DNA of 6,185 nt. Source: CAYMRB01 sp964392615. Lineage in GTDB: Bacteria > Planctomycetota > UBA8108. How positions within the stretch are numbered: position 1 is the first letter of the stretch; each line of letters begins with the position of its first letter. The stretch is from contig CAYMRB010000531.1 in the NCBI GenBank assembly GCA_964392615.1, forward strand, positions 1 through 6,185, read 5' to 3'. The translations under genes and the position numbers were made by a program. The notes beneath the pieces are model-generated. The model did no database searches. It had not been told where the DNA came from and saw only the letters and a program-made list of their open reading frames with translations. Positions 1 through 5,371 of the stretch are shown piece by piece.

Positions 1-245
1 GGGCCCTGCAGCGCTTCCTCGCCGAGCGGGGTGGCGTGCAGTGCGGGTTCTGCACGCCGGGGATCGTGCTGGCGGCGCACGCGCTGTTCGCGACCTGTCC
101 GCGTCCGGACGAGAACGCGATCCGCGCCGGCCTCGCGGGCAATCTGTGTCGTTGCACGGGATGGGTCGGCATCGTCGATGCGCTCGTGCACGCAGGCAGC
201 GCCACTGCCACAGGCCGGCGGGGCGACGAGGCGGAGTCGTCATGA
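1..245 (+). CDS. hcrC: 4-hydroxybenzoyl-CoA reductase, gamma ([2Fe-2S]) subunit, 3' part
   Basis: This is the C-terminal 80 residues of a small iron-sulfur subunit of the xanthine oxidase family; the first complete codon is at position 3 and the 5' end lies outside the window. The visible part is the helical [2Fe-2S] domain that relays electrons between the FAD subunit and the molybdopterin. Counting from codon 3, cysteines 14 and 17 (in VQCGFCTPG) and 49 and 51 (in NLCRCTGW) form the classic C-x2-C-x31-C-x-C pattern. The Gln before the first Cys is conserved in the family and normally contacts the pterin. The N-terminal plant-type ferredoxin domain is missing only because of the window edge; whole subunits are about 155-165 residues. 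The TGA stop overlaps the ATG of the next gene (ATGA), which suggests translational coupling. From this fragment alone it could belong to any molybdenum hydroxylase; the specific name comes from the neighbouring FAD subunit. Confidence 0.88.
   Translation, partial: ALQRFLAERGGVQCGFCTPGIVLAAHALFATCPRPDENAIRAGLAGNLCRCTGWVGIVDALVHAGSATATGRRGDEAESS
233..236 (+). promoter_or_regulatory. Ribosome binding site deciding the large-subunit start
   Basis: GGAG sits five bases before the ATG at 242, inside the last codons of the small-subunit gene. It supports the 242 start over the in-frame ATG at 323, which lacks the coupling overlap, and over the longer open frame that begins at 41. Confidence 0.5.
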
Positions 246-2716
246 CCGATCGGCGACGGCGACCGGACGACACGGGCTCTGGGGCCGACGCAGCGGCCGA
301 GCGAGCGAGCGCCGACGACGCCATGGAAGCGGCTCCCATCAGCGAAGCGCTCGAGCCTGCCGCCGCCGTCGGCCGGTCGACGCCGCTTCTCGACGCGCGC
401 GACCGGGTCAGCGGCCGAGCCGTGTTCGTCGACGACGTCAGGCTGCCCGATACGCTCTGCGGTCGCTTTCTTCGCAGCCCGCACGCTCACGCGCGGATCG
501 TGTCGATCGATGTATCGCGAGCCCTGTCGATCGACGGCGTCGAGGCCGTGATCACCGGCAAGGACACACACCGCACCTACGGCGTCTTGCCGATCGGCGC
601 GAACGAGACCGCCATCGCCGTCGATCGCGCGCGCTACGTCGGTCAGGAGGTCGCCGCAGTCGCAGCGTGCTCGGAGGAAGTCGCGGAGCGCGCGCTTCAG
701 GCGATCGACGTCGAGTACGACGTCCTGCCGGCGTACACCACGGCGCAAGCGGCGCTCGACGCGCCCGAACCGTGGATCCATGACGACCGCCCGCACAACA
801 TCGAGAAGGAGTACCACCACGCCTTTGGCGATCCCGACGAGGGCTTCCGCGCGGCTGTCGTCGTCGTCGAAGACGACTTCTTCCATCCGCGCGTCACGCA
901 CGCAGCGCTCGAACCGCACGGCACGATCGCGCGCTACGAGGGCGGTGGACGCTACACGCTGTGGACATCGACTCAGACGCCGCGCCACGTACAGCGCGGC
1001 GTCGCCGAGGCGCTCGACGTGCCCGAGAGCTCCGTTCGCGTGGTGCCAGGCGCGGTCGGCGGCGGCTTCGGCGGCAAGTCCGAGACGTTCCCACACGAGG
1101 TCGCGAGCGCCCTCCTCGCGAGGCTCACCGGACGGCCGGTGCGCTTTCGCCTCTCTCGCGAGGAGATCTTCCTGCTGCACCGCGGACGCCCCGAGAGCCA
1201 CATCCGCATGCGTCTCGGCATGCGTCGCGACGGCGCGATCACCGCAGTCGAGTGCGAGACGATCCAGGACGGCGGCGCGTTCTCGAGCTACGGCGTCGCC
1301 ACGATCCTCTACTCCGGCGCCCTCCTGACCGCGATCTACGACATCGCGAACGTTCGTTTCGACGGCTATCGCATCGTCACGAACAAGCCATCGTGCGGGC
1401 CGATGCGCGGCCATGGCACGATCGGCGCGCGCCACGCGTTCGAGGTTCTCATCGATCGAGCCGCTGACGAGCTCGGCCTCGACCCCGCTGTGGCACGGCG
1501 CCGCAATCTGCTGACGCCGAACACGCGCACGGTGAACGACCTCCGCGTCACGAGCTACGGCTATCCCGAGTGCCTCGCGCGCGTGATCGAGGCGTCCGGC
1601 TGGAACGAACGCCGCGGCAACCTTTCCGCGGATGGGCCGCGCAGGCGAGGTCTCGGCCTCGGCAGCAGCCACTACGTCAGCGGCGCATCGAACTCGATCG
1701 CCCGCGGCCGCTTCCCCCACACGACCGTGACGCTGCAGGTCGAGCGCGACGGATCGGTGACGCTGTTCACCGGCGCGGCCGAGATCGGCCAGGGCAGCGA
1801 CACGGCGCAGGCGATCGTCGTCGCCGGTTCGCTCGGGCTCGGCGCCGAATGCGTGCGCGTCGTGTCGGGCGATACCGCGCTGACGCCGATCGACCTCGGC
1901 AGCTACTCGTCCCGCGTGACGTTCATGGCCGGCAACGCGGCGCTCGAGGCCGCCGCGAGAATCCGCGCGAAGATTCTGCCGCACGTCGCGACGGCGCTCG
2001 CCGTTCCGGTCGGAGACCTGGAGTTCCGCGGCGAGCGCGTGCGATCGAAGATCGATCCGGACTGCGGCATGCCGTTTCTCGACGCCGTGCAGCTGGCTGT
2101 CGCGACGGAAGGCACGCTCGTTGCGACCGGCGCGTACTGGCCGCCTCGCGACGCGCGCGGCGGTCGGTTCCCCGGCGCCGGCGTCGGCCCCGGTGTCGCG
2201 TACAGCTATGCCGCGCAGGTCGTCGAGGTGGAGGTCGACGAGGAGACGGGCGAGGTCTTCGTTCACCGCGTGTGGGCGGCGCACGACTGCGGTCGCGCGC
2301 TGAACCCGCGCGCCGCGAGAGGACAAATCGAGGGATCGGTGTGGATGGGTCTCGGCCAGGCGCTCAGCGAAGCGCAGCGCTTCACCGCGAGCGGACTGTG
2401 CCTGAACGCGAGCCTGCTCGAGTACCGCGTGCCGACCGCGGTCGATTCGCCGCCGATCGAGGTCTTTCTCGTCGAGAGCTCCGACCCCGAGGGCCCGTTC
2501 GGCGCCAAGGAGGTCGGCGAGGGTTCGCTCGCCGCGGTCCTGCCCGCGCTGACGAATGCCGTGTACGACGCGGTCGGCGTCCGGATCACCGAGCTGCCGC
2601 TGACGCCGGAGCGCGTGCTCGCGGCGATCGACGCGCGGCGCGAGGGCCGGCCGCGCCGGTCGCACGGCCCCCACCCGATCGGCCGGCGGCGCAAGCCGCT
2701 GCCGACCCGGCGGTGA
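242..2716 (+). CDS. hcrA: 4-hydroxybenzoyl-CoA reductase, alpha (molybdopterin) subunit
   Basis: This 824-residue protein is the catalytic large subunit of a xanthine oxidase-family enzyme that carries the Mo-pyranopterin cofactor. An aldehyde oxidase/xanthine dehydrogenase a/b hammerhead domain begins near residue 45 (STPLLDARDRVSGRAVFVDD) and the Mo-binding domains follow. Visible landmarks are VGGGFGGK (272-279), MRGHGT (388-393), EIGQGSDT (514-521) and GAKEVGEGS (754-762). In the last, Glu760 aligns with the catalytic Glu of xanthine oxidase and CO dehydrogenase. From memory, MRGHGT, EIGQGSDT and the GSYSSRVTFM stretch are closer to 4-hydroxybenzoyl-CoA reductases than to xanthine dehydrogenases. 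The start is the ATG in the ATGA overlap with the small subunit. The family is usually about 770 residues: here the first ~45 residues are a charged, Ala-rich extension and the last ~27 are an Arg/Pro-rich tail. A start at 323 would remove much of the N-terminal excess. Substrate specificity is inferred. Confidence 0.87.
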   Translation: MTDRRRRPDDTGSGADAAAERASADDAMEAAPISEALEPAAAVGRSTPLLDARDRVSGRAVFVDDVRLPDTLCGRFLRSPHAHARIVSIDVSRALSIDGVEAVITGKDTHRTYGVLPIGANETAIAVDRARYVGQEVAAVAACSEEVAERALQAIDVEYDVLPAYTTAQAALDAPEPWIHDDRPHNIEKEYHHAFGDPDEGFRAAVVVVEDDFFHPRVTHAALEPHGTIARYEGGGRYTLWTSTQTPRHVQRGVAEALDVPESSVRVVPGAVGGGFGGKSETFPHEVASALLARLTGRPVRFRLSREEIFLLHRGRPESHIRMRLGMRRDGAITAVECETIQDGGAFSSYGVATILYSGALLTAIYDIANVRFDGYRIVTNKPSCGPMRGHGTIGARHAFEVLIDRAADELGLDPAVARRRNLLTPNTRTVNDLRVTSYGYPECLARVIEASGWNERRGNLSADGPRRRGLGLGSSHYVSGASNSIARGRFPHTTVTLQVERDGSVTLFTGAAEIGQGSDTAQAIVVAGSLGLGAECVRVVSGDTALTPIDLGSYSSRVTFMAGNAALEAAARIRAKILPHVATALAVPVGDLEFRGERVRSKIDPDCGMPFLDAVQLAVATEGTLVATGAYWPPRDARGGRFPGAGVGPGVAYSYAAQVVEVEVDEETGEVFVHRVWAAHDCGRALNPRAARGQIEGSVWMGLGQALSEAQRFTASGLCLNASLLEYRVPTAVDSPPIEVFLVESSDPEGPFGAKEVGEGSLAAVLPALTNAVYDAVGVRITELPLTPERVLAAIDARREGRPRRSHGPHPIGRRRKPLPTRR

Positions 2717-2726
2717 GGTCGCGGCC

Positions 2727-3710
2727 ATGTTGACGCTGCCGGAGTTCGAGCTCCATCGCCCCGAATCGATCGACGCCGCGCTCGCGCTGCTCGCCGAGCA
2801 CCGGGACGAGTGCCGACTGCTCGCGGGCGGCACGGACCTGCTGGTCAACCTCCGCATGCGCGCCGACCGCGCCGCGCATGTCGTGTCGCTCGCGGGGCTC
2901 GACGAGTTGCGACGAGTGGAGATCGACGCGTGCGGCGAGTTGCGTCTCGGCGCGCTGGTGACGATCGACGCGCTATCGCGAGACGGAGCGATCCCGACGC
3001 GCTTCCCCGTGATCGCACAGGCGGCAGCCGTCGTATCGAGCCCGACTCTTCGCGCGATGGGGACGCTCGGCGGCAACCTCTGTCTCGACACGCGGTGTCA
3101 CTGGATCAACCAATCGGAAGAGTGGCGGCGCGCGTGCGGCTTCTGCCTCAAAAAGGACGGCGACGTCTGTCATGTCGCTCGCGGCAGCTCGACTTGTCTC
3201 GCTGCGTACTCGGGCGACCTCGCGCCAGCGCTGATCGCGCTCGACGCCGACGTCACGCTACGCAGCGCGGAGGGCGAACGCACCGTCCCGCTCGACGCCT
3301 TCTTCGTCGACGACGGCGGCCAGCGCACTGTGCGACACGCCGACGAGCTACTGACCCAGATACGCGTGCCGGCGCACCGCGCCAATCTCGGCGGCTCCTA
3401 CGGCAAGTTGCGCGGCCGGAACGCGATCGACTTCCCGCTGGCGGGAGTCGCGGTCGCGGGGCGGATCGACGACGACGGTCGGTTCCGCGACATCGCCATC
3501 GCGCTGACAGCGACCGCACCACGACCGATTCGCGTCCCGGCTGTCCGCGAGATGCTGGAAGGCGAGCCGGCCGACGACGCGTTGATCGAGGCAGCGGCGG
3601 AACGCGTGGCGCGGGCTGCGAAGCCGCTGGAGACATCGACGTGCTTCTCGCCGAGCTACCGGCGTCATCGGGTGCGCCTGCTGGCGCGAGACGGGCTGCG
3701 GGCGCTGTGA
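2727..3710 (+). CDS. hcrB: 4-hydroxybenzoyl-CoA reductase, beta (FAD, [4Fe-4S]) subunit
   Basis: This 327-residue FAD subunit of the molybdenum hydroxylase is close to the usual HcrB length of about 320-325. FAD-binding motifs of the CO dehydrogenase flavoprotein type are LLAGGTDLLV (31-40) and TLGGNLCL (113-120), followed by a C-terminal flavoprotein domain (about 220-325). Between them is an insertion with Cys119, 124, 137, 140, 148 and 157. Cys124, 140, 148 and 157 have spacings of 16, 8 and 9, matching the [4Fe-4S] ligands Cys122, 138, 146 and 155 that I recall for Thauera aromatica HcrB. Ordinary xanthine dehydrogenase and CO dehydrogenase FAD subunits lack this insertion, so it is the best evidence for a benzoyl-CoA-forming reductase that takes electrons from ferredoxin. 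The gene starts 10 bases after the large-subunit stop. GAGG at 2715-2718 overlaps that stop and lies eight bases before the ATG. The small-large-FAD order resembles hbaBCD of Rhodopseudomonas palustris as I remember it. Confidence 0.9.
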   Translation: MLTLPEFELHRPESIDAALALLAEHRDECRLLAGGTDLLVNLRMRADRAAHVVSLAGLDELRRVEIDACGELRLGALVTIDALSRDGAIPTRFPVIAQAAAVVSSPTLRAMGTLGGNLCLDTRCHWINQSEEWRRACGFCLKKDGDVCHVARGSSTCLAAYSGDLAPALIALDADVTLRSAEGERTVPLDAFFVDDGGQRTVRHADELLTQIRVPAHRANLGGSYGKLRGRNAIDFPLAGVAVAGRIDDDGRFRDIAIALTATAPRPIRVPAVREMLEGEPADDALIEAAAERVARAAKPLETSTCFSPSYRRHRVRLLARDGLRAL

Positions 3711-3732
3711 GGTCGGCGGCGGCGGGGGCGGA

Positions 3733-3901
3733 GTCGGTGTCGGAGTCGGTGTCGGTGTCGGCGTCGCAGTCGGTGTCGGTGTCGGCGTCGGACTCGGTGT
3801 CGGAGTCGGCGTCGGACTCGGCGTCGCAGTCGGCGGCGGACTTGGAGTTCGGACTCGGAGTCGGACTCGCTGTCGGACTCGCTGTCGGACTCGGGCTCGT
3901 G
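3733..3901 (+). repeat. Degenerate GTCGGN hexamer tandem array
   Basis: About 28 head-to-tail hexamers of consensus (G/C)TCGG(A/T/C) begin 22 bases after the FAD-subunit stop codon. Phase is kept throughout except for one extra base at 3847-3853. There is higher-order structure: the 24-bp block at 3745-3768 is repeated at 3769-3792 with one mismatch, and a 12-bp unit (GTCGGACTCGCT) repeats at 3860-3871 and 3872-3883, with a third diverged copy at 3884-3895. The array is preceded by a G-rich run (3711-3732). On the opposite strand it reads as a Thr-Pro/Ser-Pro repeat, and on this strand as Val-Gly or Ser-Val. None of these frames has other coding support, so I treat it as an intergenic satellite that probably arose by slippage and local duplication. 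Confidence 0.9.
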
Positions 3902-3936
3902 TCGAAGGGCTTTCGGTCTGTCCGACCAAGTGCTAC

Positions 3937-3985
3937 GCTGACGAGATCCTGCTAGCGGCGCAGGGCGCCGCGCCGTCTCGTCAGC
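3937..3985 (+). promoter_or_regulatory. Two-tier inverted repeat upstream of the C-GCAxxG-C-C gene
   Basis: The outer arms GCTGACGAGA (3937-3946) and TCTCGTCAGC (3976-3985) are perfect 10-bp complements. Nested inside, GCGGCGC (3955-3961) and GCGCCGC (3965-3971) form a perfect 7-bp stem with an AGG loop. The internal loop between stems is eight bases on the 5' side and four on the 3' side. The structure ends three bases before the likely Shine-Dalgarno GAGGA (3988-3992) of the gene at 3998. No T-run follows, so it is not a classic intrinsic terminator for the upstream operon. It could be a 5' leader element limiting ribosome access, a mRNA-stabilising stem, a Rho-independent-like pause, or a DNA operator. 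The pairing is seen directly; the role is inference. Confidence 0.7.
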
Positions 3986-3997
3986 CCGAGGACCGCC

Positions 3998-4438
3998 ATG
4001 AACGACGTCGAATCATCCGTCGACAGGTTCTTGAACGGCTGTGCATGCTCCCAGGCGATTCTCGTCACGTACGCTGAGCGACTCGGGCTCGACTCGGGGC
4101 ATGCCATGAAGCTCGCCGCCGGGTTTGCTGGCGGCATGCGCATGGCGGAGACGTGCGGCGCGGTCACCGGTGCCTTCATGGTGCTCGGCCTGCACGGGTG
4201 CGACGACGACTGCGACACGGGCAAGGGACGCGAGAAGGTCTACTCGCTGGTCACAGAGTTCGCGACCCGATTCGAGCAGAGAAACGGAACGACGCGGTGC
4301 AAGGAGCTGCTCGGTTGCGACATCAGCACGGAGGAAGGCCTGCAGGCTGCCAAGGATCGCGACCTGTTCAAGACACGATGCGCTGAGGCGGTCCGAGACG
4401 CCGCCGAGATCCTGGAGGAGATGATGCAGGAGACCTGA
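3998..4438 (+). CDS. C-GCAxxG-C-C family putative redox protein
   Basis: This 146-residue soluble protein has the cysteine layout of the C_GCAxxG_C_C family, named for its motif and thought to be redox-active, with no settled biochemical function. Visible features are the N-terminal NGCACSQAI segment (Cys15, Cys17), the glycine-rich AAGFAGGMRMAETCGAVTGA (40-59, Cys53), Cys101 and Cys107 in RCKELLGCD, and Cys128 in the C-terminal helix (KTRCAEAV). Cys68 and Cys72 in HGCDDDC are extra and may be specific to this protein. No signal peptide or membrane segment is seen, so it is likely cytoplasmic. GAGGA at 3988-3992 lies five bases before the ATG. Family members are common in anaerobes, often near metal or redox enzymes. 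Here the gene follows the molybdenum reductase operon on the same strand, but the 287-base gap with a repeat array and hairpin suggests separate transcription. Family assignment is firm; function is unknown. Confidence 0.85.
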   Translation: MNDVESSVDRFLNGCACSQAILVTYAERLGLDSGHAMKLAAGFAGGMRMAETCGAVTGAFMVLGLHGCDDDCDTGKGREKVYSLVTEFATRFEQRNGTTRCKELLGCDISTEEGLQAAKDRDLFKTRCAEAVRDAAEILEEMMQET

Positions 4439-4461
4439 CGATCCCCCCTGGGGAGTCGTCA
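4436..4461 (+). terminator. Hairpin starting in the stop codon, terminator-like without T-run
   Basis: TGACGATCCCC (4436-4446) pairs with GGGGA-G-TCGTCA (4450-4461) around a CCT loop, giving 11 base pairs with one bulged G at 4455. The 5' arm begins with the TGA stop of the C-GCAxxG-C-C gene. No U-tract follows (ACTCCACGGC), so an efficient intrinsic terminator is uncertain. It could protect the 3' end of the transcript or weaken read-through into the gene at 4494. Confidence 0.55.
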
Positions 4462-4493
4462 CTCCACGGCGCGAAGCCAGAGGGAGGCGAAAC

Positions 4494-4883
4494 ATGAAAG
4501 AGCGAGCCCTGAAGATCACGGCCATCATCCTCGCGCTCAGCACACTCGCTTGCGGCGCTGCGCTCGGCGCCATCGCGTGGAGCATCCGCCAATCCGTTCG
4601 AGAGAACTGCCGGATCGCCCAACGAGCTCACTCGCGTCCCGGAGACGACGTCGCCGCCCTGATGGAGTTCATGAAGTCTCCGGAACATTCCCTCCGGGAT
4701 CGAGATCACAAGGCGATCTGGACTCTCGGTCGGCTCGGTGACCCCAGAGCGCTGCCGGCCCTGGAGTCGGCGTACACAGGCCAGCCGTGCGATCACGACA
4801 ACAACCTGTGTCAATACGAACTGGAGAAAGCGATCAGGGCCTGCGGTGGAACTCCTGCACCGCGACGGAAGACAGAGCCCTGA
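4494..4883 (+). CDS. Small membrane-anchored protein with HEAT-like helical segment
   Basis: This 129-residue protein is of unknown function. Residues 8-31 are a hydrophobic stretch (ITAIILALSTLAC and onward) after a basic N-terminus, which fits a single transmembrane anchor or an uncleaved signal. Cys20 follows Leu-Ala, but the -3 residue is Thr, so a lipobox is doubtful. The remaining ~98 residues are hydrophilic and mostly helical. IWTLGRLGDPRALPALESAY (75-94) has the look of a HEAT or PBS-lyase repeat, with the typical Gly-Asp-Pro-Arg turn, flanked by a preceding helix (51-62) and a following one (107-117). These repeats usually mediate protein-protein contacts. Cys39, 99, 106 and 117 could form disulfides if the domain is exported; topology is not certain. 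AGGGAGG (4481-4487) six bases before the ATG is a strong ribosome binding site. The last gene on this strand, it lies 55 bases after the previous stop and ends 21 bases from a convergent gene. Confidence 0.75.
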   Translation: MKERALKITAIILALSTLACGAALGAIAWSIRQSVRENCRIAQRAHSRPGDDVAALMEFMKSPEHSLRDRDHKAIWTLGRLGDPRALPALESAYTGQPCDHDNNLCQYELEKAIRACGGTPAPRRKTEP

Positions 4884-4907
4884 CGGTGCATCCGCCCCCT
4901 GCCGTCA
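4881..4907. terminator. Inverted repeat joining two convergent stop codons
   Basis: TGACGG (4881-4886) and CCGTCA (4902-4907) are perfect 6-bp complements. The left arm contains the TGA of the membrane-protein gene and the right arm the TGA of the minus-strand dehydratase gene. The 15-base loop (4887-4901) covers nearly the whole intergenic gap. A bidirectional terminator is plausible from position, but the stem is short, the loop long and no T-runs are present. Confidence 0.35.
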
Positions 4908-5366
4908 CGCGTTTCCGGCGTCGTCTCCGCAGCCGGGGCGACGCGCACTCGCCACCGTCACCTGCCCTCTGACCGCGAGCTCTTCGCCAACGTGCGCCGC
5001 CACGTCGAACCTCGCGTAGTCGCCGAACGCGATCTCGAGCACGGCTTCGAGCCGGATCTCCTCGTCCGGTCGGATCAGGCGGAGAAACCGCGTCTGCCCG
5101 ACCTCGGCCAGATAGCCGCGCACCGGCTCGCCTTCGGAACCCATCAACGCGAGACCTGCGAGCTGCGCGAGCGCTTCGATGCAGATCACTCCCGGGACCA
5201 GCGGTTCGTCGGGCAGGTGGTTCTCGAAGATGCGGTGTCCGGTCGGGAACGTCAGCAGCCCGGCGACGCGCCGCATCGACTCGTGCTCGGTCACGTGGTC
5301 GACGAACAGGAACGGGGGCTTCTGCGGCAGAAACTCGATGAGGCGGTCGAACGGATACTCGGGCAT
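4905..5366 (-). CDS. FabZ-type hotdog 3-hydroxyacyl-ACP dehydratase
   Basis: This 153-residue hotdog-fold protein is within the usual FabZ length of about 140-155. It would remove water from a 3-hydroxyacyl thioester on an acyl carrier protein in the cytoplasm. Counting from the chosen ATG, LPQKPPFLFVD (13-23) is the typical N-terminal helix and strand entry. HLPDEPLVPGV (50-60) carries the catalytic His50, and EALAQ (64-68) carries the catalytic Glu64; Glu rather than Asp marks the FabZ type, not FabA. I chose the ATG at 5366 because GGAG (5375-5378 on the minus strand) lies eight bases upstream. A GTG at 5375 would add three residues and overlap the methyltransferase stop as GTGA, but has no clear ribosome binding site. 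Either way it is coupled to the gene before it. The methyltransferase neighbour argues against housekeeping FabZ and for an aryl-polyene or polyketide pathway; that is inference. Confidence 0.82.
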   Translation of the reverse strand: MPEYPFDRLIEFLPQKPPFLFVDHVTEHESMRRVAGLLTFPTGHRIFENHLPDEPLVPGVICIEALAQLAGLALMGSEGEPVRGYLAEVGQTRFLRLIRPDEEIRLEAVLEIAFGDYARFDVAAHVGEELAVRGQVTVASARRPGCGDDAGNA

Positions 5367-5371
5367 GTTCT

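Noticed and set aside
31..783. 250-residue open frame on the plus strand
   Set aside because: Arg/Ser-rich shadow of the small- and large-subunit genes in a GC-rich sequence; it conflicts with two well-recognised families.
1570..2733. 387-residue Arg-rich open frame on the plus strand
   Set aside because: Off-frame shadow of the large-subunit gene, low-complexity Arg/Ala/Gly composition, no family resemblance.
3733..3901. CRISPR array
   Set aside because: Units are contiguous 6-bp repeats with no unique spacers of 25-40 bases and no cas genes.
3348..3929. Minus-strand frame with a Thr-Pro/Ser-Pro repeat, resembling a secreted linker protein
   Set aside because: The repeat is the translation of the hexamer array; the rest overlaps the hcrB 3' end, and there is no signal peptide or recognisable domain.
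3911..3939. Possible sigma70-type promoter, TTTCGG and TACGCT with 17-base spacing
   Set aside because: Few matches to either consensus hexamer, and the -10 candidate overlaps the hairpin arm; too weak to annotate.
2810..3955. Plus-strand frame running through hcrB and the hexamer array
   Set aside because: Out of frame with hcrB, Arg-rich then a Ser-Val repeat; a by-product of GC content and the satellite.
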